Of a stretch of DNA of 64,000 nucleotides, positions 8,902 to 16,390 are shown one piece after another; the first letter of the stretch is position 1, and the number at the start of each line of letters is the position of its first letter. Both the position numbers and the translations under genes were made by a program. This stretch comes from Collinsella sp. (lineage in GTDB: Bacteria > Actinomycetota > Coriobacteriia > Coriobacteriales > Coriobacteriaceae). Location: NCBI GenBank assembly GCA_019414055.1, contig DXMV01000022.1, forward strand, positions 34,452-98,451, in the 5' to 3' direction. The notes beneath the pieces are model-generated. The model was given only the letters and a program-made list of their open reading frames with translations, was not told the origin of the DNA and searched no databases.

Positions 8902-9543
8902 CTAGACGGTTAGGTCGAGTTCGTAGAGGAAGCTTTCGCGCGGCATGGCGTGGCGGCGTTCCTCGCGGTTGGCGCGGTGCGTGGCGGTGCGCTTAAAGCC
9001 GTGCAGCTCGTAGAACTTCCACGAGCAGTTGGAATCGGTGTACAGGTGTGCGCTGGTCGCCCCGCACGAGGACAGATGCGAGATTGCGGCGTCGAGCAAC
9101 ACCGAGCCAACGCCCAGGCCGTGGACTTCGCGATCAACGGCAAGCAGCGTGACCTCGTTGTCGTGCGGCAACGGGCTGCTCTCGAGCAGGCGGTTGTTGG
9201 TTCGGATGGTTGCGCGCACAAACGAGAGATACTCGGTGCAGGCATCGGGCTCCAGCTCGCGCATCTGCGAAAGCAGCGCGCGTTCGGAATCCATCCAATG
9301 TTCCTTGACGGTGGCGCCGGAGCTCTGTCCCGCACGCGCGAGCGCAATGCCACGCGCCTGACCGTCGATTACGGCAACCTGCGAAAACGTCGATGACGAA
9401 AGGCAATAGGCGAGGTCGCATGCGGCCTCAAGGCGGTTGTACTCATCGTTATCCGAATTGTTATGCCAAAGTTGCTGCAAAATCAGCGCGATGGCGTCGA
9501 AGTCTTCGGTATCAAACGGTCGGTAGAGAACCCGCGAGACCAT
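8902..9543 (-). CDS. GNAT family N-acetyltransferase
   Basis: 213 residues with AAAGAGG before the ATG. The acetyl-CoA motif A is VDREVHGLGVGSVLLDAA near residues 135-152 (Q/RxxGxG/A pattern), followed by LYTDSNCSWKFYELHGFKR, the usual motif B region. The N-terminus YRPFDTEDFDAIALI is typical of GNAT proteins. It is monocistronic and converges with the DUF2207 gene. Substrate not predictable. Confidence 0.85.
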   Translation of the reverse strand: MVSRVLYRPFDTEDFDAIALILQQLWHNNSDNDEYNRLEAACDLAYCLSSSTFSQVAVIDGQARGIALARAGQSSGATVKEHWMDSERALLSQMRELEPDACTEYLSFVRATIRTNNRLLESSPLPHDNEVTLLAVDREVHGLGVGSVLLDAAISHLSSCGATSAHLYTDSNCSWKFYELHGFKRTATHRANREERRHAMPRESFLYELDLTV

Positions 9544-9821
9544 GGTGCCTCTTTCTATTGCGGATGCATATCGAGCACAGTTCTACCACGCCATTGGCAT
9601 CTAATTATGGTGCCCCTGTGTTCCATCAACTCACCGTGCTCAGCGGCACTCCTGCAACCCTCCGCTCGCAAACTTTTTCTGCACAGCCGTGCGTTGCGGG
9701 GTGCATCGATGCGCTCGATGCGCTACATTAAATCAGTATTTTCAATGCCGCTGCGCGAGCGCTGCAGATCGACGTATCACCGACTCACAGAGCACGGCGG
9801 CGTACCAGACAGGAGGACTGC

Positions 9822-11429
9822 ATGGGATCTGATGTGAAGATCGCACGCGCGTTGATCTCGGTTACCGATAAGACGGGCGTCGTCGATTTCGCACGGACGC
9901 TGGTTGACGACTTTGGCGTCGAGATCATCTCTACGGGCGGCACGGCTCGTGCCATCGAGGACGCGGGCGTTCCCGTAACCCCCATCGAGGAGTTTACGGG
10001 CTATCCCGAGATGATGGACGGCCGCGTCAAGACGCTGCATCCCAAGGTTCACGGCGCGCTGCTTGCCCGTCGCGATTCCGAGCAGCACATGCAGGAAGCC
10101 GCTCAGCACGGCATTAAGCTGATCGACCTGGTCGTCGTCAACCTGTACGAGTTCGAGAAGACCGTTGCCAACCCCGAGGTCACCTTTGCGGATGCCATCG
10201 AGCACATCGACATCGGTGGCCCCTCCATGATGCGCTCTGCCGCCAAGAACGCCGCGAGCGTTACCGTCATCTCCGACCCGGCCGACTACGACGCCGTCCT
10301 TGCCGAGATGCGCGAGACCGGCGGTTGCACCACGCTTTCCACCCGTCGTCGCCTGCAGGTGAAGGTCTACCAGACTACCGCCGCCTACGACACGGCTATC
10401 TCCCGTTGGCTCGCCGCCCAGGCAAGCGACGTGGCGGACACCTCTGCCAAGCTCGAGATCTCGCTGGAGAAGGTCGACGACCTGCGCTACGGCGAGAACC
10501 CGCAGCAGAAGGCCACGGTCTATCGCTTTGCCGAGGGCTGCGAGAACACCGCGAGCTCTCAGTTCCCGCTTGTGGGCTCCGAGCAGATCCAGGGCAAGCC
10601 GCTCAGCTACAACAACTATCTGGACGCCGATGCCGCCTGGAACCTGGTCCGAGAGTTCGACGAGCCGGCCTGCGTGATCCTCAAGCATCAGAACCCCTGC
10701 GGCTCCGCCGTTGCCGAGGACATCACGGCTGCCTACGACCGCGCCTTCGCCTGCGATCCCAAGAGCGCCTTCGGTGGCATCATCGCCTGCAACCGCGAGG
10801 TACCCTATGAGCTGGTTGAGCATTTCGCCGACCAGAACAAGCAGTTCGTCGAGGTTATCATCGCCCCGAGCTACACTGCCGAGGCGCTCGAGCGCATGGC
10901 CAAGCGCCCCAACCTGCGCGTGCTGGCGACCGGCGGCGTGGACCACGGCGCCCAGGTGGAGCTGCGCTCCATCGACGGCGGCATGCTGGTGCAGGAGGTC
11001 GACCACGTGACCGAGGATCCCGCGACCTTTACGTTCCCCACCGACCGCAAGCCCACCGACGCCGAGATGGCCGAGCTCGAGTTTGCCTGGAAGGTCTGCA
11101 AGGGCGTCAAGTCCAACGCCATCCTGGTCTCTAAGGGCAAGGCCGGCATTGGCATGGGCCCCGGCCAGCCCAACCGCGTGGATTCCGCGTTGCTGGCCTG
11201 CGAGCGTGCCGAGGACTTCTGCGAGCGCGAGGGCGTGGAGAAGGGCGGCTTTGCTTGCGCAAGCGACGCGTTCTTCCCGTTCCGCGACAACGTCGACGTG
11301 CTTGCCGCGCACGGCGTGACCTGCATCATTCAGCCCGGCGGCTCCAAGCGCGACGACGAGAGCATCCAGGCCTGCAACGAGCACAATATTGCTATGGTCT
11401 TCACGGGCGCCCGCCACTTTAGGCACTAA
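9822..11429 (+). CDS. purH: Bifunctional AICAR formyltransferase/IMP cyclohydrolase
   Basis: 535 residues, preceded by AGGAGG. It performs the last two steps of IMP synthesis. The N-terminal MGS-like IMP cyclohydrolase domain shows ISTGGTARAIEDAG, KTLHPKVHGALLARR and DLVVVNLYEFEKT. The AICAR transformylase domain shows LRYGENPQQKA, VILKHQNPCGSA and KSAFGGIIACNRE, and the protein ends at GARHFRH as usual for PurH. No other purine gene is next to it. The 278-bp upstream gap has no recognisable purine riboswitch. Confidence 0.97.
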   Translation: MGSDVKIARALISVTDKTGVVDFARTLVDDFGVEIISTGGTARAIEDAGVPVTPIEEFTGYPEMMDGRVKTLHPKVHGALLARRDSEQHMQEAAQHGIKLIDLVVVNLYEFEKTVANPEVTFADAIEHIDIGGPSMMRSAAKNAASVTVISDPADYDAVLAEMRETGGCTTLSTRRRLQVKVYQTTAAYDTAISRWLAAQASDVADTSAKLEISLEKVDDLRYGENPQQKATVYRFAEGCENTASSQFPLVGSEQIQGKPLSYNNYLDADAAWNLVREFDEPACVILKHQNPCGSAVAEDITAAYDRAFACDPKSAFGGIIACNREVPYELVEHFADQNKQFVEVIIAPSYTAEALERMAKRPNLRVLATGGVDHGAQVELRSIDGGMLVQEVDHVTEDPATFTFPTDRKPTDAEMAELEFAWKVCKGVKSNAILVSKGKAGIGMGPGQPNRVDSALLACERAEDFCEREGVEKGGFACASDAFFPFRDNVDVLAAHGVTCIIQPGGSKRDDESIQACNEHNIAMVFTGARHFRH

Positions 11430-11460
11430 GTTTCGCCCTGGGACAAAATAATCTCTGCAA

Positions 11461-11495
11461 AAGACGGCCGCTCCGTTTGGAGGGCCGTCTTTTTG
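11461..11495 (+). terminator. purH terminator
   Basis: AAGACGGCC / GGCCGTCTT stem followed by TTTTTGG, 32 nt after the purH stop. Confidence 0.85.
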
Positions 11496-11534
11496 GTATA
11501 AGAGGACGGAATGACTAACACGAAAGGTATGACC

Positions 11535-12242
11535 ATGCCCCAGATTGATGATGCCGAGCTGTTTGGCAATGCCGAGGATCAGCGTGCGTACGAGGACTTT
11601 TGCGCCAATCAGGAGGCGGTCGAGAAGTTTACGCTCGACAAGCCCGCGCTTATCTGCCGTTGGCGCATGTCCAACAAAAAGGTGCCCATGCTCAACCGTC
11701 ACATCCGTGCGCTATCCGAGCGCTTGGTGCAGGGCGAACCGCTTACCCATAACATGCTCAGTTGGGCCAAACAGCACGTTGAGTGGTCGCTTGCCGAGGG
11801 CGATTACACTGCGCGCGACGGCGTACTCATGCTGGTGATCGACATCAACGGCAACGCTGCCATGACGGTGGGCGAGTACGAGCCGCTAGCCGATGCTTCG
11901 GCCAAGGCGCTGCGTGCCCGCTCTGCCGAGGCCCGCTCCGAGGCCGACGAGACCGGCGTGGCGCCCGAGCTGCTTGCTGCTGTCAACGACGGCGAGCTGG
12001 CCTTTGTGGCGCCGGCGGACGAGTGCCTGTGCGGCACGGCGACGCTCATTGAGCAGCTGGCCCAGACCAAGGGCATCCCGGTCACGCGCGTGGACATTCC
12101 CGCACAGCTTAAGGGCGCGCTGTTCCTGGTGAGCGACGAGCACGGCGTGGTTCCCGCCGCCGATGCTGACGCCGCCGAGTCCGATGTCGCGACGGTCGCC
12201 TTCTTTGCCGACGGCTACGAAAAGCTCCGAGCCCGCCGCTAA
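11535..12242 (+). CDS. Conserved hypothetical protein
   Basis: 235 residues from ATG 11535, 7 nt after AAAGG; ATGs at 11511 and 11529 are less well placed. No signal peptide or membrane segment. The sequence is acidic and soluble-looking, with DKPALICRWRMSNKKVPML near the N-terminus, a central VLMLVIDINGNAAMTVGEYEPL strand-like segment and a C-terminal half with CLCGTATLIEQLAQTKGIPVTRVDIP. I do not recognise the family. It follows purH after a terminator, so it is probably its own unit. Confidence 0.7.
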   Translation: MPQIDDAELFGNAEDQRAYEDFCANQEAVEKFTLDKPALICRWRMSNKKVPMLNRHIRALSERLVQGEPLTHNMLSWAKQHVEWSLAEGDYTARDGVLMLVIDINGNAAMTVGEYEPLADASAKALRARSAEARSEADETGVAPELLAAVNDGELAFVAPADECLCGTATLIEQLAQTKGIPVTRVDIPAQLKGALFLVSDEHGVVPAADADAAESDVATVAFFADGYEKLRARR

Positions 12243-12277
12243 ATGATGTTTCTGGGACGGAGATTATTTAATCATTT
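12241..12277. repeat. Short palindromic repeat with GGGACGGAGATTATTT core
   Basis: Arms AAATGAT (12241-12247) and ATCATTT (12271-12277) enclose CTGGGACGGAGATTATTT. A related string in the opposite sense (GGGACAAAATAATCTC) lies just after purH near 11440. Confidence 0.45.
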
Positions 12278-12420
12278 GATCCCCGCGCCCGTTGCGAGCG
12301 AGGGACGAGCCGAACGCTTTCGTTCGCGAACAGTTCTGTCACCTTGGTGCCGCGTGGGGCGCGTACCTGCGGCTTCGCGGTCATAATGGGATAAGACAAC
12401 CAGGAGGGGGAGCGGAATCC

Positions 12421-13092
12421 ATGGCGCTGATCTATATCGTTGAGGACGACGAGCCCATTCGTCGCGAGCTTGCCGACATCCTTGCCCGTGCCGGTTTTGG
12501 GGTCGAGGCCTGCGAATCGTTCGAGCACGTCTCGCGTGACATCCTGGCCGCTGCACCCGACTTGGTACTGCTCGACCTGACGCTTCCCGTCAAAGACGGC
12601 CAGCACATCTGCCACGAGGTCCGTCGCGAATCCGAGGTCCCCATCATCGTCCTCACGTCGCGCACGACCGAGATCGACGAGGTCATGGCCATGACGCTCG
12701 GCGCGGACGACTTTGTCCCCAAGCCCTACAGCGCCCGCGTGCTTGTGGCGCGCATCAACGCACTGCTGCGTCGCACCGCGGCGTCAGGCGAGCGCAGCAC
12801 GCTCGTCCACAAGGGGCTGGAGCTCGACCTCGCCCGCTCTATGGTCACCAACACGGCGACCGGCGACAGCACCGAGCTCACCAAAAACGAACTGCGCATT
12901 CTCTCGCTGCTCTTGGGCCGCGCGGGCAAGATCGTCTCGCGCTCGGCCATCATGCAGGACCTGTGGGACTCCGACGCCTTCGTGGACGACAACACGCTCA
13001 CCGTCAACATCAACCGCCTGCGCACCACGCTCGAAAAAATCGGCGTCAAGGGGTATTTGACCACGCATCGCGGCCAGGGCTATTCGGTCTAG
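12421..13092 (+). CDS. OmpR/PhoB-family response regulator
   Basis: 223 residues from ATG 12421, preceded by AGGAGGGG. The receiver domain has the acidic pair in IVEDDEP, the phosphoacceptor Asp in LVLLDLTLPVKDG, the Thr/Ser in IIVLTSR and the Lys in FVPKPYS. The C-terminal winged helix has ELTKNELRILSLLL and VNINRLRTTLEKIG. The stop codon is directly followed by the histidine kinase start, so the two are co-transcribed. Target genes unknown. Confidence 0.93.
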   Translation: MALIYIVEDDEPIRRELADILARAGFGVEACESFEHVSRDILAAAPDLVLLDLTLPVKDGQHICHEVRRESEVPIIVLTSRTTEIDEVMAMTLGADDFVPKPYSARVLVARINALLRRTAASGERSTLVHKGLELDLARSMVTNTATGDSTELTKNELRILSLLLGRAGKIVSRSAIMQDLWDSDAFVDDNTLTVNINRLRTTLEKIGVKGYLTTHRGQGYSV

Positions 13093-14145
13093 GTGCCCGT
13101 TATGTCGTTTGGCAAGTTCTTTAAAGATGCGCTGCTGCCCGTTGCCGTGTGGACGTGCGGCGTGCTGCTGAGCTGCTTTGTGCTGACGGTCGCCGGGGCT
13201 CCGATATCTATCGTGGTCGTGGCAATCGGCGTCTCCTTTATCTTTGGCATGCTGGGCATCGTGATCGAGTATGCGCGCCGTCGCCGCTTTCTGCGCCAGC
13301 TGGAGCGGGCGGCCGAGGAACTGGAGAGCCCCGCATGGGTGCAAGAGATGGTGCAGTGCCCGACGTATGCCGAAGGCGAGCTCGAGTACGAGGTCTTGCG
13401 CCGCGTGGGCAAGTCGGCTTGCGATGAGGTGGCGGAAGGGCGACGTCAAACCGACGACTATCGCGACTATATCGAGAGCTGGGTCCACGAGGCCAAACTG
13501 CCCCTGGCTGCAGCCCATCTGATTTTGGAAAACCTGGACGGCAGCGAAGACGACCTGTCGCGCGTGGACGATTTGGGCCGCGAGCTTGCCCGCGTGGAGC
13601 GCTATATCGACCAGGCACTGTACTACGCGCGCTCGGAAGTCGTGGAGCGCGACTACCTGATTCGCCGCTGGAATCTCAAGGCCCTGGTGACGGGCGCGAT
13701 TAAAGCCAACGCGCGCGAGCTGATCGCGGCGCACGTGGCGCCGGTGTGCGAGAATCTCGACTTTGAGGTGTTTACCGACGAGAAATGGCTCGAGTTTATC
13801 CTGGGCCAGCTCATTCAGAACAGCATTAAATATGCGCGTGAGGACGGTGCGAAGATCGTGTTTTCGGGCGCGTTGCTGGACGAGGGCCTGGCGAGTGAGC
13901 GCATCGAGCTCACCGTTGCCGATAACGGCTGCGGCGTGAGTGCGGCAGACCTGCCCCGCGTGTTCGAGAAGGGCTTTACCGGCGACAACGGTCGCACCAC
14001 CAAGCGCGCTACGGGCATCGGCCTGTACTTGGTGGCGCGCCTGTGCTCCAAGATGGGCATCGACGTCACCGCGGCATCCGAGTCCGGCGAAGGCTTCGTC
14101 GTAACGTTTTCCTTCTCAACGAACAAGTTCCAATACTTTGAGTAA
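13093..14145 (+). CDS. Sensor histidine kinase, BceS-like intramembrane type
   Basis: 350 residues. GTG 13093 directly abuts the regulator stop; ATG 13102 is a possible alternative. Two transmembrane helices lie at residues ~13-35 and ~38-60 with almost no loop between them, the layout of intramembrane-sensing kinases of the BceS group. The H-box is YIESWVHEAKLPLAAA near 136. The N-box is GQLIQNSIKYA, with DNGCGVSAAD, FEKGFTG and GIGLYLVA as G1, F and G2 boxes. BceS kinases usually sit beside a BceAB-type ABC transporter that acts as sensor for peptide antibiotics; none is adjacent here. Confidence 0.9.
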   Translation: MPVMSFGKFFKDALLPVAVWTCGVLLSCFVLTVAGAPISIVVVAIGVSFIFGMLGIVIEYARRRRFLRQLERAAEELESPAWVQEMVQCPTYAEGELEYEVLRRVGKSACDEVAEGRRQTDDYRDYIESWVHEAKLPLAAAHLILENLDGSEDDLSRVDDLGRELARVERYIDQALYYARSEVVERDYLIRRWNLKALVTGAIKANARELIAAHVAPVCENLDFEVFTDEKWLEFILGQLIQNSIKYAREDGAKIVFSGALLDEGLASERIELTVADNGCGVSAADLPRVFEKGFTGDNGRTTKRATGIGLYLVARLCSKMGIDVTAASESGEGFVVTFSFSTNKFQYFE

Positions 14146-14260
14146 CGCATGCGGCAGACGTCCGCCCAAACAAAAACGTGCAGCCCAAACAAAACGTGCC
14201 ACCCCAAACGGGGCGGCACGCCATCTTTTATCAGCCAACTCGCTGAAGTAAGGCTGCGAA

Positions 14261-14353
14261 GGCCGCGGGGCCGGGAGGGGTTTCCTAAGGGCACATCCCG
14301 CAGCCGCGAAGCGGCGAGGACGTGCCTGTGGAAACCCCGCAGGCCCCGCGGCC
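14261..14353 (-). other. Long hairpin element behind uspA
   Basis: An imperfect inverted repeat ~93 bp long: outer GGCCGCGGGGCC arms and inner GGTTTCC/GGAAACC arms. It begins 14 nt after the uspA stop codon when read on the minus strand. In that sense the core reads AGGCACGTCCTC, then a small stem GCCGC-TTC-GCGGC, then TGCGGGATGTGCC. This is reminiscent of the pcrA and manA 3' elements. It may act as a terminator for uspA and the convergent kinase gene. The rest of the gap 14146-14260 holds a repeated AAACAAAA(A)CGTGC string and nothing else I can name. Confidence 0.55.
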
Positions 14354-14366
14354 GGTGGGAGCAACG

Positions 14367-14804
14367 CTACTTCACGACCAAAATGTCGCAGTCCGTATTG
14401 CGCAGCAAGAACGTCGAAATCGAGCCGAGTAGCGCGTACTTAATTGAGGACAGGCCGCGGGCGCCGCAGAGCACCAGATCGGGCTTGACCACGTCGAGCA
14501 TCTCATCCTTGAGCGTCTCGCGAATGCGGCCGGTACGAATCATGACCTCGACCTCGGGAATGTCGGGATTGGCCTTGGCCTCCTCGAGCTGCTTGGCGAT
14601 GGAGTTGTTAAAGGCCTCTTCCAAGCCGTTGACCAGGTCAACCGGATAGGAACCGGCGCTCTCGAGCGCGGTGGAGTCGATGACGTGGCCGATGATCAAC
14701 TTAGCGCCGTTGTTCGCGGCGACCTTGATGGCGCGTGCGAGCACAAAATCCTGCTGCTCAGTACCGTCGAGTGAAACAAATACCTTGGTGTAGCCCTCGT
14801 TCAT
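14367..14804 (-). CDS. Universal stress protein UspA family
   Basis: 145 residues with AAGGAGG before the ATG. The N-terminus KVFVSLDGTEQQDFVLARAI is the first strand and loop of the Usp fold. The C-terminal ATP-binding signature is LVLCGARGLSSIKYALLGSISTFLL (GxRG-x9-GS pattern), so it is probably the ATP-binding type. Monocistronic, convergent with the histidine kinase. Usp proteins support survival under stress; the precise role is not readable. Confidence 0.92.
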   Translation of the reverse strand: MNEGYTKVFVSLDGTEQQDFVLARAIKVAANNGAKLIIGHVIDSTALESAGSYPVDLVNGLEEAFNNSIAKQLEEAKANPDIPEVEVMIRTGRIRETLKDEMLDVVKPDLVLCGARGLSSIKYALLGSISTFLLRNTDCDILVVK

Positions 14805-14919
14805 GGTTTCCTCCTTGGTCTATCGCACGGGCGCGGGGCTCGTGCGTCGGGCGGGCGCGGGCGCGTTGGCCGCCGGACACTTTATCTTGTTGCAGTTATA
14901 CCCAAGGATTTCGGTTTGA

Positions 14920-14953
14920 CCGCTCGCAATTCTGTGAACGGGCGAGTTTTTTG
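14920..14953 (+). terminator. Terminator-like hairpin in the uppP leader
   Basis: CGCTCGC and GGGCGAG can pair around a 12-nt loop and are followed by six T. It lies between uspA and uppP, which are divergent, so on the plus strand it would end only a short leader transcript: a possible attenuator. Confidence 0.4.
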
Positions 14954-15053
14954 GTAAGGGTAGGCGCGGTTGCACCGCCAACGGTTGATAATGGGACATC
15001 GCCCGCATCGTCCGCAGAACATCTACCGGCGGGTGTCTAACGAGGGGGTCCCT

Positions 15054-16034
15054 TTGGATATTATCGAGCTTCTAAAATCTGCCTTCATGGGCCTGGTCGA
15101 GGGCATCACCGAATGGCTGCCCGTTTCGTCGACGGGTCACATGATCTTAGTGGACGAGTTCGTCAAGATGAACGTGAGCGAGACGTTCTGGAATATGTTC
15201 CTGGTCGTGATTCAGCTCGGCGCCATTTTGGCCGTCTGCGTCCTGTTCTTCTACGACCTTAACCCGTTTTCTCCCAGCAAGGGCAAGGAGGGCCGTCGCG
15301 ATACCTGGGTGCTGTGGGGCAAGATTGTGCTCGGCTGCATTCCCGCCGCGGCGATCGGTCTGCCGCTCAACGACTGGATGGAGGAGCATTTCTACAATGC
15401 TCCCGTCGTGGCGCTGGCGCTCATTGTGTACGGCGTGCTGTTTATCGTGATTGAGAGCTGGCGCGCGAACAAGCGCGACCAGGCCGCTCTTGCCGGTTCG
15501 TTTGGTTCGCGTGCCGTGGCGTCGGGTGGACGTCCCGCCGGTGCGCACTTTGCGGCGCCCGCCGCGGCTACCGCTGAGGATGAGGACGATGACGAGAATC
15601 TGGACTTTGGCTCCATTGCCACACTCGAGGACCTGAGCTGGAAGACTGCGCTGGGTATCGGCTGCTTCCAGGTGCTTTCGCTGGTGCCTGGTACGTCTCG
15701 CTCCGGTTCTACCATCATCGGTGGCCTGCTTTTGGGCTGCACGCGCTCGGTGGCGTCCAAGTTCACGTTCTTCCTGGCCATCCCTGTCATGTTTGGCGCA
15801 AGTGCGCTCAAGCTGGTCAAATACTTCATCAAGGGCGGCACGTTCGGCACCAACGAGATCGCCATCTTGGGCGTGGGCTGCGTTGTGGCCTTTGTGGTTT
15901 CGCTCATTGCCATCAAGTGGCTTATGGGCTTCGTCCGCCGTCACGACTTTAAGTGCTTCGGCGTCTACCGCATCATCCTGGGCATCGTAGTGCTCGCATA
16001 CTTCTTCGTTCTGGAGCCGATGCTCGGCCTCTAA
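15054..16034 (+). CDS. uppP: Undecaprenyl-diphosphatase
   Basis: 326 residues if translation starts at TTG 15054, 6 nt after GAGGGGG; GTG 15033 is possible. This start gives the usual UppP N-terminus (DIIELLKSAFMGLVEGITEWLP). The enzyme dephosphorylates undecaprenyl pyrophosphate to recycle the cell-wall lipid carrier and can confer bacitracin resistance. Catalytic motifs are VEGITEWLPVSSTGH and LVPGTSRSGSTI, in a protein with about eight membrane helices. A ~45-residue insertion in one loop is Ala/Gly-rich and very acidic (EDEDDDENLD), longer than usual for the family. Confidence 0.95.
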   Translation: MDIIELLKSAFMGLVEGITEWLPVSSTGHMILVDEFVKMNVSETFWNMFLVVIQLGAILAVCVLFFYDLNPFSPSKGKEGRRDTWVLWGKIVLGCIPAAAIGLPLNDWMEEHFYNAPVVALALIVYGVLFIVIESWRANKRDQAALAGSFGSRAVASGGRPAGAHFAAPAAATAEDEDDDENLDFGSIATLEDLSWKTALGIGCFQVLSLVPGTSRSGSTIIGGLLLGCTRSVASKFTFFLAIPVMFGASALKLVKYFIKGGTFGTNEIAILGVGCVVAFVVSLIAIKWLMGFVRRHDFKCFGVYRIILGIVVLAYFFVLEPMLGL

Positions 16035-16049
16035 CTTAGTCGACGCTGC

Positions 16050-16149
16050 GCGGCGGCCAGGGCGACAACTTGTCATTCAAAGGGGGTGGCATGACCAAAA
16101 GGTCTATGCTGCCCCCTTTTCATGCCAATTTGTTCGCCCTGGCCGCCGC
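16050..16149 (+). other. Long hairpin element behind uppP
   Basis: Outer arms 16050-16068 and 16130-16149 (GCGGCGGCCAGGGCG and its complement, one bulge) enclose an inner hairpin at 16079-16120 (AAAGGGGG-TGGCAT with ATGC-TGCCCCCTTTT). It begins 15 nt after the uppP stop. The inner hairpin with its T-run is a good terminator. The remaining gap to pcrA (16150-16390) holds one dispersed repeat. Confidence 0.65.
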
Positions 16150-16194
16150 TCGCTACCGTTGCCATGACATCGGTGGCTCCGTGATTGGTACATT

Positions 16195-16226
16195 GGGGTC
16201 AGGTTTCTTTGCACCAACGTGGTGCA
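16195..16226. repeat. Dispersed repeat, TTTGCrCCAACrTGGTGCA type, copy 1
   Basis: Matches 26711-26743 over ~32 nt: GGGG(g/t)(a)CAGGTT(t/a)CTTTGC(a/g)CCAAC(g/a)TGGTGCA. TGCACCA and TGGTGCA are self-complementary in this copy. Confidence 0.6.
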
Positions 16227-16390
16227 GACTAACCTGACACCTTTGCGCCAAATCCGCTGGGGCGGGCCTGACGGCGGCGCACGGAGTCGTGGTGTGATTT
16301 GCGTCGGTGTCCGCGCGGCTCGGTATACTGATACGGCTCAAACTATGGCGCTGCCCGCAGGCGCGCCGTCCGTCAGATGAGGAGTCGCCC

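Noticed and set aside
9544..9821. Search for a purine riboswitch before purH
   Set aside because: No conserved purine-aptamer loops seen, only small hairpins.
9777..11702. 641-codon minus-strand open frame opposite purH
   Set aside because: purH is complete and unmistakable on the plus strand.
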